Shown here in pieces: positions 38,733 to 46,481 of a DNA stretch of 54,022 nt. Positions within the stretch are counted from its first letter, which is position 1; each line of letters opens with the position of its first letter. The DNA comes from Candidatus Nanopelagicus sp. GTDB lineage: Bacteria > Actinomycetota > Actinomycetes > Nanopelagicales > Nanopelagicaceae. The notes beneath the pieces were generated by a model that was not told the DNA's origin, ran no database searches, and saw only the letters and a list, made by a program, of their open reading frames with translations. The position numbers and the translations under genes are program-made. The stretch spans positions 1 through 54,022 of the forward strand of contig JAEMTE010000006.1 of NCBI GenBank assembly GCA_016462445.1, in the 5' to 3' direction.

Positions 38733-38790
38733 TCCGAGATAGAAGCCAAGGGGCCCGCGAATCTAATGATTCGTAGGGCCTTTTTCTTTT
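38710..38790 (+). terminator. attenuator: competing stem and Rho-independent terminator before whiB7
   Basis: The terminator stem pairs GGCCC and CGAATC (38752-38763) with GATTCG and GGGCC (38768-38780) around TAAT, with one small bulge, followed by TTTTTCTTTT. Just upstream, CTATATCGG (38720-38728) can pair with CCGAGATAG (38734-38742), its loop holding the uORF stop codon, and CCCCT (38710-38714) can extend this with AGGGG (38749-38753), which invades the terminator base. A ribosome at the uORF end would melt the first stem and favour termination; one held upstream would allow it. The invasion overlaps only two or three pairs. Confidence 0.6.
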
Positions 38791-38879
38791 ATCTAAATAC
38801 CTCCCAAATAAAAAAGCCAAAGTGGCAAAGGAAAAAGAAATAAACCAATGAAAGATAACCGAAAGGAAAGGTGAGAACG

Positions 38880-39362
38880 ATGACCGTTCTCTTCAGCGAA
38901 CTACTTATCCCTGGTTGGGCCGAGGGCCCAACTGCAAAAATCGGATTAGGTGATATCACCTGGGCATATGAGGATGCTCCAGTTATCTCTTATACCGATT
39001 ACGCCACTAACTCATCTGCCACATCAGCTGCAACCTACGCAGCTAATAAAAATGGCAAGGCTACGGATAATTACAAGCGCGCTGATAATCCTTTTATACC
39101 TACTATTAAAGAGCCAGCAACAGTATTAAGCCTGCCTTGCCACTCTGCCGATCCAGAGCTCTTCTTTAATGACACTCCGCAAGTAGTTGCCCAAGCCAAA
39201 GCATTGTGTGGCAGCTGCCCAATGAAGGCAAAGTGCTTAGAGGGTGCACTCTCCAGGGCTGAGCCATGCGGGATCTGGGGAGGAGAGTTATTTGATGAGG
39301 GTCAAATAATTCAAAACAAACGGCTACCTGGCAGACCAGCAAAGATTGCGGTGGCTAGTTAA
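38880..39362 (+). CDS. whiB7: WhiB7-like transcriptional regulator
   Basis: A 160-residue Wbl protein. The iron-sulfur Cys set is LPCH (first Cys) and LCGSCPMKAKC (three more), followed by the Wbl turn GIWGGELFDEG and a C-terminal AT-hook-like KRLPGRP, which sets WhiB7 apart from other Wbl proteins. WhiB7 activates intrinsic resistance genes together with the principal sigma factor. The N-terminal 75 residues before the first Cys are longer than in mycobacterial WhiB7 and low-complexity. I start at ATG 38880 behind AAGGAAAGG; a GTG at 38871 is in frame. The neighbourhood (adnAB-nudC-uvrD2) supports the call. Confidence 0.9.
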   Translation: MTVLFSELLIPGWAEGPTAKIGLGDITWAYEDAPVISYTDYATNSSATSAATYAANKNGKATDNYKRADNPFIPTIKEPATVLSLPCHSADPELFFNDTPQVVAQAKALCGSCPMKAKCLEGALSRAEPCGIWGGELFDEGQIIQNKRLPGRPAKIAVAS

Positions 39363-39410
39363 TTTTAAAATGTTAATAACAACTGTTAACTAGAAAGGGT
39401 TAACAAAAAA

Positions 39411-39450
39411 GCGGCGGGGCTGGTAATAAAACCAGCGACCGCCGCTTCTT
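39411..39450. terminator. bidirectional terminator between whiB7 and the DUF5679 gene
   Basis: GCGGCGG (39411-39417) pairs with CCGCCGC (39439-39445), and CTGGT with ACCAG continues the stem after a small internal loop, around AATAAA. TTCTT follows on the forward strand and an A-run (39405-39410) precedes it, giving a T-run for the reverse strand. It separates the convergent whiB7 and DUF5679 genes. Confidence 0.85.
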
Positions 39451-39473
39451 ACATTTGGTTACCTGCTTATTTA

Positions 39474-39632
39474 TTAAGCCTTACCAAGAATACGATTTAC
39501 CTTTGTGCCACAAACTGGGCAGATTCCTTGTGCCATCCGGCGACCTGAATCAGAGACCTTTACATGTCCTTCAAAGGAGCGCTTCTCTTTGCACTTAACG
39601 CAGTAAGCCTCACCCTTGTACTCTTCAGCCAT
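39474..39632 (-). CDS. DUF5679 zinc-ribbon small protein
   Basis: A 52-residue protein read by eye as starting MAEEYKGEAYCVKCKEKR and ending VNRILGKA. Two Cys pairs, CVKC and CPVC, make a zinc ribbon. This is the pattern of the conserved actinobacterial DUF5679 family. I take the ATG at 39632 because GGAGG ends six bases before; an ATG at 39638 would overlap the SD. A role as nucleic-acid-binding or zinc-handling protein is possible but unknown. It is isolated on the reverse strand. Confidence 0.9.
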   Translation of the reverse strand: MAEEYKGEAYCVKCKEKRSFEGHVKVSDSGRRMAQGICPVCGTKVNRILGKA

Positions 39633-39788
39633 TTTCATCCTCCATCTGCCGCACCCTTGGGATCATTTAGGTAGTTCCTAGATGAGAGCACGAATAACAA
39701 CACAATACCCCTCACGGCACGCTCAACTGGGGTTTTCCACGCGTAAAATCGCAAATATTCCTTTGGAAGTGATAAAAAGTGGGTAAAA

Positions 39789-40421
39789 CTAGATATTTAT
39801 CGCAGGTATTACGCCAGATCCACCACTTTGGCAACCAACTTCAAATCCCTCTAAAAATGCCTCTGCTCGCATTTGATCTGTATAACGAGTTAGATAATTA
39901 TTAAATTTATCATCATGGCCAGCAATCTCTAGATGAATTAACTCATGAAAGATAATGTAATTTAAAACGTAGGAGGGTGAGCCTACTAATCGATCTGAGA
40001 TTCGAATAGTGCGATCTACTGTTGTGCAAGAGCCCCATCTCTCATTCATATTGCGCCAATTGATGCTAGCTGGTGAAACTGCAAACTCTGGCAGATACTG
40101 CTTTAGTAATTTTTTGCCAATCTCCATTAATTGCTCATCAGTTTTGCGCTCCCTGGCCTCTCGCCGCAGCACTATTGAGATCATCTCTGGAATTACCTCA
40201 ATCTCTTGCCGCCTGCTCATCTTGGCTGGAATGTGAATCTCAATCACCCCGCCTTGGCGATAGGCGGTAACACTTCGCCTTCTGCGCTGCTTGCGAATTA
40301 CCCGATAGGCAGGCAGGTTTGCCGGCAGATTATCTTCAATCCTTTTCTTTCGCTGCGTTATTTGGGCCACGGGCGGCAAGATATCGGTGAAGAGAATCTG
40401 CTGCTCAAAGTTATCCACCAT
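39789..40421 (-). CDS. DUF45/YgjP-like metallopeptidase domain protein
   Basis: A 210-residue protein with a C-terminal zinc-metallopeptidase-like domain: HELIHLEIAGHDDKF (about residues 164-178) supplies HExxH and the third His ligand, and NERWGSCTTVDRTIRIS is the WGSC signature of the YgjP/DUF45 family. The N-terminal 70 residues are basic. It is likely a cytoplasmic M48-like peptidase or an accessory of restriction/modification, as such proteins sometimes are, but no such genes are nearby. A single reverse gene. Confidence 0.85.
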   Translation of the reverse strand: MVDNFEQQILFTDILPPVAQITQRKKRIEDNLPANLPAYRVIRKQRRRRSVTAYRQGGVIEIHIPAKMSRRQEIEVIPEMISIVLRREARERKTDEQLMEIGKKLLKQYLPEFAVSPASINWRNMNERWGSCTTVDRTIRISDRLVGSPSYVLNYIIFHELIHLEIAGHDDKFNNYLTRYTDQMRAEAFLEGFEVGCQSGGSGVIPAINI

Positions 40422-40616
40422 TACCTCTTCTTATCCACCAAAAATGTTGCGATCTCCACAGCTTCATCCACAGAGAACATCACAAATTTTACGCAAATAA
40501 GCGCTAACTACCGTCTGTGCCATACCGAGTCTTTGATAATCATTCTCTACGCCTACTAATTCAGGCTAGAGCGTGAAAATACTTTTAAAAAATTATTTTT
40601 AAAACACCGCTGTAAG

Positions 40617-40733
40617 TTGATTCTCACCTTTTATTCCCATATCTTTGCCATACGAAGTCCCCGGATAACCGTTTCATATCTGCAAGGGGAAGGCAGATAC
40701 GAGATCGTGCGCCCGGGGATTTCGCTTTTGTTT
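40617..40733 (+). ncRNA. candidate small structured RNA with own promoter and terminator-like end
   Basis: A promoter-like TTGATT (40617-40622) and TATCTT (40640-40645) are 17 bases apart, so transcription should begin near 40652. The transcript would start with CGAAGTCCCCGG (40653-40664), which pairs with CCGGGGATTTCG (40713-40724) as a 12-pair stem with one G-T. Inside is TATCTGC/GCAGATA with a purine-rich loop AAGGGGAAG (40684-40692). CTTTTGTTT follows the outer stem. The result is an RNA of about 80 nt in the 318-base gap between two reverse genes. It matches no RNA family I can name. Strand is set by the T-run. Confidence 0.5.
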
Positions 40734-40739
40734 AAAGCT

Positions 40740-42059
40740 TTAAATCAACCCAGAGAGATCATCGGGTGCGGTCACACTTTCTAGAAAAGCCTTCACATCA
40801 TTTAGATCACCTGGCATAGGCAAAAAGGCGGGATCCTCCCAGCACCTATCTCGACCATCGCTGCCTCTTAGAGTTTTAACCTCACCCCAAAATGCAGATG
40901 CCTCGCGCATTTTTCTTGGTGAGACCTCAAGTGCAAGTAGATTTGCAAACAACTGCTGCATTGGCGAGGCAGTTGCTCGCCTTCTGCGAGAGTTTTCAAT
41001 TAATGCATTAAAGGATGGAATTCGCTCCTGGGCAACCTGTGAAATAACATGATCAATCCAACCCTCAATTAACGCAAGTACCATTTCAAGTTTGGTTAAT
41101 GCTAACTCTTGAGCAGGTGTTTGCTGCGGCGTGAAGAGTCCAGCATTTAATGCGATGTTTAATGAGGCTGGATTATTAATATCAATCTCACCAGATGCCA
41201 TTGCCTGCTCAGCTTGGCGAGTAATTGACTCAACATCGATAGAGATGCCACTGCCATAAGCAGTTATTACTTCTTTGATATAGCCAGCCAGCCAACTGTT
41301 ATTTGCAAAGAGGCGAGCGGCGGCCGCTTCGCGAAGTGCTAGATATATTGCTACCTGCTCAGGATCAATACCTAGGCCAGCAGACCATTCGGTGATATTT
41401 TGTGGAATTAGATGTGCGCCAGAGTCTGCTGCCAATAATGGGATTGCCACATCATTAGCGCCAGTAATTGAATTAGCGAGTGAGCCAACTCCCTGACCTA
41501 ATTGAGTAGCAATTAATGTTCCCATAAAGCCCCGTAGTAGCCGGGCTAACATCTGCTTCATCGCCTCTTGCTGTTGTGGGCTTTGGTTCTCACTACCAGC
41601 AAACTCAATTGGCAGTTGTGAGGTGGAGCTAGAAATTACATCAGAGAGCGCATCTGCCATGCCAAGGGCGAGTGGTTCAAATAAGAGCTGCCAACTAGAA
41701 ACTGTGGCATCTAACCAATCTCGTTTTGACCAAGCACTTTGATTTGGCAACGCAGATGCTGGAAAAAGTATCTCACTATCTAGCCAGGTGTTAGCAATCA
41801 TTAAAGATTGAGAGAGTCTTTCTTGATCTATTGTGCCAATCGGCAGATCACCATTTGCCGTAATAATATTTTTTGCGATCTCACGTAGTGAACTTGCGGT
41901 AATTAAACTCTGCTCACCAGATTTACTGGCAGATTGCATACTCTCTAAAAATGATTTTGCACCAGCAAGGGCATTAGGGTCAACTCCCATCTCTGAGAAT
42001 TGCTTTAGAAGCGCTTCAAAATCAGGTTGCCCCTCATTTGGTAGGAAGCCAAAACTCAT
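40740..42059 (-). CDS. DUF2342 (zincin-like) family protein, HExxH lost
   Basis: A 439-residue protein that fits the DUF2342 zincin-like family of Actinobacteria, whose members are often called metalloproteases or F420-associated hydrolases. Landmarks are the N-terminal MSFGF start, a Gly/Ser-rich GTLIATQLGQGVGSLA segment and a C-terminal RRRRATASPMQQLFANLLALEVSPRKMREASAFW-type region. At the place of the HExxH helix this chain reads REAAAARLF, lacking both His, so catalysis by zinc is doubtful. The gene order with the PDZ-Lon and UPF0182 genes matches mycobacteria. Confidence 0.8.
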   Translation of the reverse strand: MSFGFLPNEGQPDFEALLKQFSEMGVDPNALAGAKSFLESMQSASKSGEQSLITASSLREIAKNIITANGDLPIGTIDQERLSQSLMIANTWLDSEILFPASALPNQSAWSKRDWLDATVSSWQLLFEPLALGMADALSDVISSSTSQLPIEFAGSENQSPQQQEAMKQMLARLLRGFMGTLIATQLGQGVGSLANSITGANDVAIPLLAADSGAHLIPQNITEWSAGLGIDPEQVAIYLALREAAAARLFANNSWLAGYIKEVITAYGSGISIDVESITRQAEQAMASGEIDINNPASLNIALNAGLFTPQQTPAQELALTKLEMVLALIEGWIDHVISQVAQERIPSFNALIENSRRRRATASPMQQLFANLLALEVSPRKMREASAFWGEVKTLRGSDGRDRCWEDPAFLPMPGDLNDVKAFLESVTAPDDLSGLI

Positions 42060-42156
42060 ATTCCCAAAACCTCACCCCTAGTAATACTAAAATGATAACT
42101 GTATTTTATAGAACAATAGTGCCAGCAATTTTCTTCCCAGCCAATACAATAATCCT

Positions 42157-42333
42157 ATGAACTCAACCTCCGCTACTGCGCTAATTTGGTGGGTAATTCC
42201 GATCGTAGCGGTGCTCTCTGCGATTGGTTATGCGGTCTGGGTCACTAAGTACAAAAATAAGTTTGATAATAAGACTGATCGATCAATAAGTGAGTTTGCT
42301 AAATTTCAAAATAGCTTTAACAACAAAAAATAA
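42157..42333 (+). CDS. small one-helix membrane protein before the PDZ-Lon gene
   Basis: A 58-residue peptide: short N-terminus, one membrane helix rich in Trp/Ile/Val (residues about 9-29, ALIWWVIPIVAVLSAIGYAV) and a basic, hydrophilic tail (KYKNKFDNKTDRS and SEFAKFQNSF). Codon use is normal for the region and the ATG follows a short leader. It lies 17 bases before the PDZ-Lon gene. Similar single-helix proteins sit at this place in other Actinobacteria, though I cannot check this. Function unknown. Confidence 0.65.
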   Translation: MNSTSATALIWWVIPIVAVLSAIGYAVWVTKYKNKFDNKTDRSISEFAKFQNSFNNKK

Positions 42334-42350
42334 TTTGTCGCCATTTTTTT

Positions 42351-43406
42351 ATGAGATCACTGTTACCTGTAAAGGCTAGGCTGCCTCGATTCACAACTTT
42401 ACTGCTTGGCATATTAATCCTTGCTGCCTTCTTCTTGCCCTCTCCCTACGTGATGCTCTCACCAGGAAGCCCACAAAATGTTTTAGGTTCGGCAATTAAA
42501 ATCTCTGGAACTACTGTTTATCCGACAACTGGAAAATTATCAGTGACCTCAGTGATGGTGACAGATCCAGATTCATATGTAACTGGCTTTGATATTTTAT
42601 ATGGCTGGGTCGCACCTGATAGAGCAGTTCTGCCTAGGGATGAGATTTACCCAAAAGGTGAGAGTGTTAAGCAGTCTAAGCAGCAGGGCGCCGATGAAAT
42701 GAGTAGTTCGCAAACAACTGCAACCGCTGCCGCCCTTTCATATCTAGGTTATGAAAGTACCTCCAAGTTAGTGGTTACTGAGATCAATAAAAATAGCAAT
42801 TCATATCAGGTACTACAGCCAGCAGATCAAATAATTTCTATTGACGGTGTTGAGTATAAATCACCCAACGGGGTAGTTGATTATTTAGATAATAAGAAGC
42901 CGGGTGATTTTATTACTATTAAAGTATTACGTGATGAGGTTGAGCTACTAACTAAGCAAATAAAGTTATCTGCCAGAGATGATGGATCGGCAATCATTGG
43001 CGTAATAATTGAGCGTAAATTTAACTTTCCATTTAAAGTAGATATTAAACTTGCCGATACTGGTGGACCAAGTGGTGGATTAGTTTTTGCACTAGGAATT
43101 ATTGAGAAGTTAACACCAGATGATTTAATTTCTTCCCGTAACATCGCAGGCACCGGCACAATTACAGCAGATGGTCAGGTTGGTCCAATCGGTGGAATTA
43201 TCGAGAAAATTATTGGTGCCAGGCGGGCCGGGGTTTCAATATTCCTAACTCCAACTTCTAACTGCCAAGATATTAAAAGTATTGATCAAGCAGCAAAGGG
43301 TGAGGGTGTGATGAAGATTGTGCCGGTGGCCACACTGCAGCAGGCGGTAGATGTGCTCAAACTCCCAACCGGTGCTACATATCCAAGTTGTTTGGCGAGC
43401 TCATAA
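42351..43406 (+). CDS. PDZ domain-containing Lon-like serine protease
   Basis: A 351-residue membrane-anchored protein with an N-terminal helix (about residues 14-32), a PDZ domain (about 110-205, VLQPADQIISIDGVEY and GDFITIKVLRD) and a C-terminal Lon S16-type catalytic domain with the Ser in DTGGPSGGLVFALGIIE and Lys in GGIIEKIIGARRAG. It lacks an AAA motor, so it should act outside the membrane on unfolded or regulatory substrates. The pairing with a DUF2342 gene and a UPF0182 gene is conserved. Confidence 0.9.
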   Translation: MRSLLPVKARLPRFTTLLLGILILAAFFLPSPYVMLSPGSPQNVLGSAIKISGTTVYPTTGKLSVTSVMVTDPDSYVTGFDILYGWVAPDRAVLPRDEIYPKGESVKQSKQQGADEMSSSQTTATAAALSYLGYESTSKLVVTEINKNSNSYQVLQPADQIISIDGVEYKSPNGVVDYLDNKKPGDFITIKVLRDEVELLTKQIKLSARDDGSAIIGVIIERKFNFPFKVDIKLADTGGPSGGLVFALGIIEKLTPDDLISSRNIAGTGTITADGQVGPIGGIIEKIIGARRAGVSIFLTPTSNCQDIKSIDQAAKGEGVMKIVPVATLQQAVDVLKLPTGATYPSCLASS

Positions 43407-43425
43407 GATTAGATAAGATTTGCAA

Positions 43426-46347
43426 ATGAGCAGTTCAGGCTTTGGTGGCGGCTTTGATCGCAACAGCAACCCATTTGGTGGATCAGGCTTTGGCGGCGGC
43501 ATACCAAATCCCTTTGCTAATCGAGGTGGCGGTCGCAGGCGAGTTAGTCCACTAACAATTACTGCGGTAATTCTTTTTATTCTAGCTTCGGTTTTAGTCT
43601 CATCAAGTGGCTTCTACGCCGATCTACTTTGGTATCGATCAGTTGGGTTTGTAAGTGTTTGGCAAACCACTTTATTTACTAAAATTTATCTATTTATTGG
43701 CTTTGGCTTTATTACCGCGCTCTTTATTCTGGCAAATATATATTTTGCATTTCGTAAGCGGCCAATTTATGTACCGATTGCGGTTGAGGCAGATAACCTT
43801 GAGCGCTATCGCTCCCAGATCGATCCAATTCGCAAATTTTTAACAATTGGCATATTTCTTACACTTTTCTACTTTGCTGGTAACTCAGGCTCCAGACTTT
43901 GGCAAGAGTGGCTGCTTTTTAAAAACTCAACAAATTTTGGTGTGCTAGATCCACAATTTGGTAAAGATGTCTCCTTTTTTGCCTTTAAATTACCAATGTG
44001 GCAATCTTTAATTGGTTGGGCAATCTCAACAATTATTCTTTCAATACTTGCAGCATCGGTAGTCCATTACATTTATGGTGGAATTCGTACTCAAGTTAAA
44101 GAGGATCGCACAACAGTTTCTGCTCGGGTGCAACTTTCAATTCTTCTTGGCCTTCTAGTATTACTTAAAGCAGTCGCTTATTGGTTTGACCGGTATGCAC
44201 TCACTTTAAAAGAGGGAAGATTAATAACCGGTCTTACCTACACCGATGTAAATGCAGTTCTTCCGGCCAAATCAATTTTGGCAGCAATTGCAGTTGTCTG
44301 CTCATTACTATTTTTTGCCAATATTGTCCGTAAATCTTGGTTACTACCAACCGCTGGTGTTGCGTTGATGGTGATTGCATCAGTTTTAATTGCCGGTATA
44401 TATCCAGCAACAATTCAACAGTTTCAAGTAAAGCCCTCTGAGTCAACAAAAGAGGCGCCTTTTATTCAGAAAAATATCGATGCCACACGAACTGCTTATG
44501 GCATAGATAATGTTGAAATTACCGATTACCAAGCAACTGTTACAACCTCGGCTGGGCAATTAGCAAATGATGCTGCCACTATTGCAAATATTCGCCTGAT
44601 GGATCCAAATGTTTTATCAGCTACTTTTCGCCAGTTACAGCAAATTAAGCCCTACTATAACTTTGCTGACTCACTAGATATTGATCGCTACACAATCAAT
44701 GGCAAAGAGCGAGATGTAGTAGTTGCCATTAGAGAGTTAAATATCGATGGAAATCCTTCAAGAAATTGGATTAATGATCACTTGGTATATACCCATGGCT
44801 TTGGCATGGTTGGTGCATTTGGAAATACAGTAGATGCAGATGGCAAGCCAACATTTACCGTCGGTGATATTCCACCTACAAAAGGTTTAGGTGAGTTTGA
44901 GCCACGGATTTACTTTGGCGAGAATGTTCCAGATTACTCAATTATTGGTGGACCAGCAGCAAGTAATCCAGTAGAGCTTGATTATCCAGATGATAAATCA
45001 GCTAATGGCCAAAAAAATTACACCTACACCGGCAAGGGTGGGGTGCCAATGGGCTCGATCTTCTCTCGCTTATTATTTGCTATAAAGTACCAAGAACAGC
45101 GGATTGTTTTATCCAACTTAATTAACGCAGAATCAAAGATTTTATTTGAACGCAGTCCTCGTGAGCGAGTAGCAAAGGTGGCGCCTTGGCTCACATTAGA
45201 TGGTGATCCATACCCAGCAATTATTGATGGCAAGATTCTTTGGATTATTGATGCCTACACAACAAGTGCTGGCTATCCAAACTCTCGCAAGGTAAATCTT
45301 GCAAATACTGGAGATGCATTAACTGCTAGATCAAATGCAGTCTCATCACTTGGGGACAAAAATGTTAACTATATTCGAAACTCCATTAAGGCCACAGTTG
45401 ATGCTTATGACGGCACAGTCTCGCTCTATCAATGGGATGAGAAGGATCCGGTATTAGCAACTTGGAGTAAGGCATTCCCAGGAATTGTTAAAGCAAAGAG
45501 TGAGATATCACCAGCATTGCTTTCTCATATTCGCTATCCCGAGGATATGTTCCGTGTACAGCGCGATATTTTAAGTGCCTATCATGTAACAACCGCTGAT
45601 GCATTTTATGGTGGACAGGATTTCTGGCGAGTACCACTAGATCCATCAACCTTTGGTTCCAATGCTGGAAATCAACCTCCTTATTACTTAACTATGCAGA
45701 TCCCTGGACAAACCAAACCAACCTTCTCACTCTCCACTCCCTTTGTTCCTCGCGGTGGTCGAGAAAACCTTTCTGCTCTAGCAGTTGTTAACTCAGATGC
45801 TGGTGATGATTACGGCAAGATAACTGTGCTGCAGCTACCACGATCAACTAACGTGGCTGGTCCATCACAGGTAGCCTCAAACTTTGAAGCAAAGCCAGCT
45901 GTAGCAACAGCGCTCTCATTACTTAGACAAGGTGGCTCTGATGTAGTGCTGGGTAACCTACTAACACTTCCAGTAGGAAAAGGTTTGTTATATGTGCAAC
46001 CAGTTTATGTAAGAGCTACTGGAAATACTGCTGCTTATCCATTATTACAAAAAGTTTTAGTTTCATTTGGTGATCAAATTGGCTTTGATGACACACTTCA
46101 AGGCGCACTTGATCAGGTATTTGGTGGCAACTCTGGAACAACTATTGGCAATAATCAACCAAGTATTGGTGGCACTGATGGTGGTACTGGAAGTAGCCAA
46201 GCAATAAGGTCTGCAATCTCATCTTTGCAATCTGCCTATGCAGATTTAGAGGCTGCGCAAAAGCGATTAGATGGTGCGGCTGAAGATAAAGCCAGAGCCA
46301 GAGTTAAAGCAGCAATTGCTGCGTTAATTGCTGCGCAAAATAGATAA
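43426..46347 (+). CDS. UPF0182 family membrane protein
   Basis: A very large (973-residue) membrane protein. A Gly-rich N-terminus (about 1-45) precedes about seven hydrophobic helices (about 45-330), then a long outer domain (about 340-900, with LDYPDDKSANGQKNYTY and RYPEDMFRVQRDIL) and a C-terminal coiled region (SLQSAYADLEAAQKRLDGA). This is the layout of the UPF0182 (COG1615) family, widespread in Actinobacteria and cyanobacteria and of unknown function. ATG 43426 is preferred; TTG at 43420 is in frame. Confidence 0.93.
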   Translation: MSSSGFGGGFDRNSNPFGGSGFGGGIPNPFANRGGGRRRVSPLTITAVILFILASVLVSSSGFYADLLWYRSVGFVSVWQTTLFTKIYLFIGFGFITALFILANIYFAFRKRPIYVPIAVEADNLERYRSQIDPIRKFLTIGIFLTLFYFAGNSGSRLWQEWLLFKNSTNFGVLDPQFGKDVSFFAFKLPMWQSLIGWAISTIILSILAASVVHYIYGGIRTQVKEDRTTVSARVQLSILLGLLVLLKAVAYWFDRYALTLKEGRLITGLTYTDVNAVLPAKSILAAIAVVCSLLFFANIVRKSWLLPTAGVALMVIASVLIAGIYPATIQQFQVKPSESTKEAPFIQKNIDATRTAYGIDNVEITDYQATVTTSAGQLANDAATIANIRLMDPNVLSATFRQLQQIKPYYNFADSLDIDRYTINGKERDVVVAIRELNIDGNPSRNWINDHLVYTHGFGMVGAFGNTVDADGKPTFTVGDIPPTKGLGEFEPRIYFGENVPDYSIIGGPAASNPVELDYPDDKSANGQKNYTYTGKGGVPMGSIFSRLLFAIKYQEQRIVLSNLINAESKILFERSPRERVAKVAPWLTLDGDPYPAIIDGKILWIIDAYTTSAGYPNSRKVNLANTGDALTARSNAVSSLGDKNVNYIRNSIKATVDAYDGTVSLYQWDEKDPVLATWSKAFPGIVKAKSEISPALLSHIRYPEDMFRVQRDILSAYHVTTADAFYGGQDFWRVPLDPSTFGSNAGNQPPYYLTMQIPGQTKPTFSLSTPFVPRGGRENLSALAVVNSDAGDDYGKITVLQLPRSTNVAGPSQVASNFEAKPAVATALSLLRQGGSDVVLGNLLTLPVGKGLLYVQPVYVRATGNTAAYPLLQKVLVSFGDQIGFDDTLQGALDQVFGGNSGTTIGNNQPSIGGTDGGTGSSQAIRSAISSLQSAYADLEAAQKRLDGAAEDKARARVKAAIAALIAAQNR

Positions 46348-46400
46348 TTTATTTCACTATTTGAGTTAATTGCTCTAACTCTCTAAGATTAGATTACCGA

Positions 46401-46477
<77 letters not shown>

Positions 46478-46481
46478 ATAT

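Noticed and set aside
40653-40724. Signal recognition particle 4.5S RNA
   Set aside because: The GGAAGG tetraloop region and AGCAG motif of the SRP core are absent from the inner hairpin.
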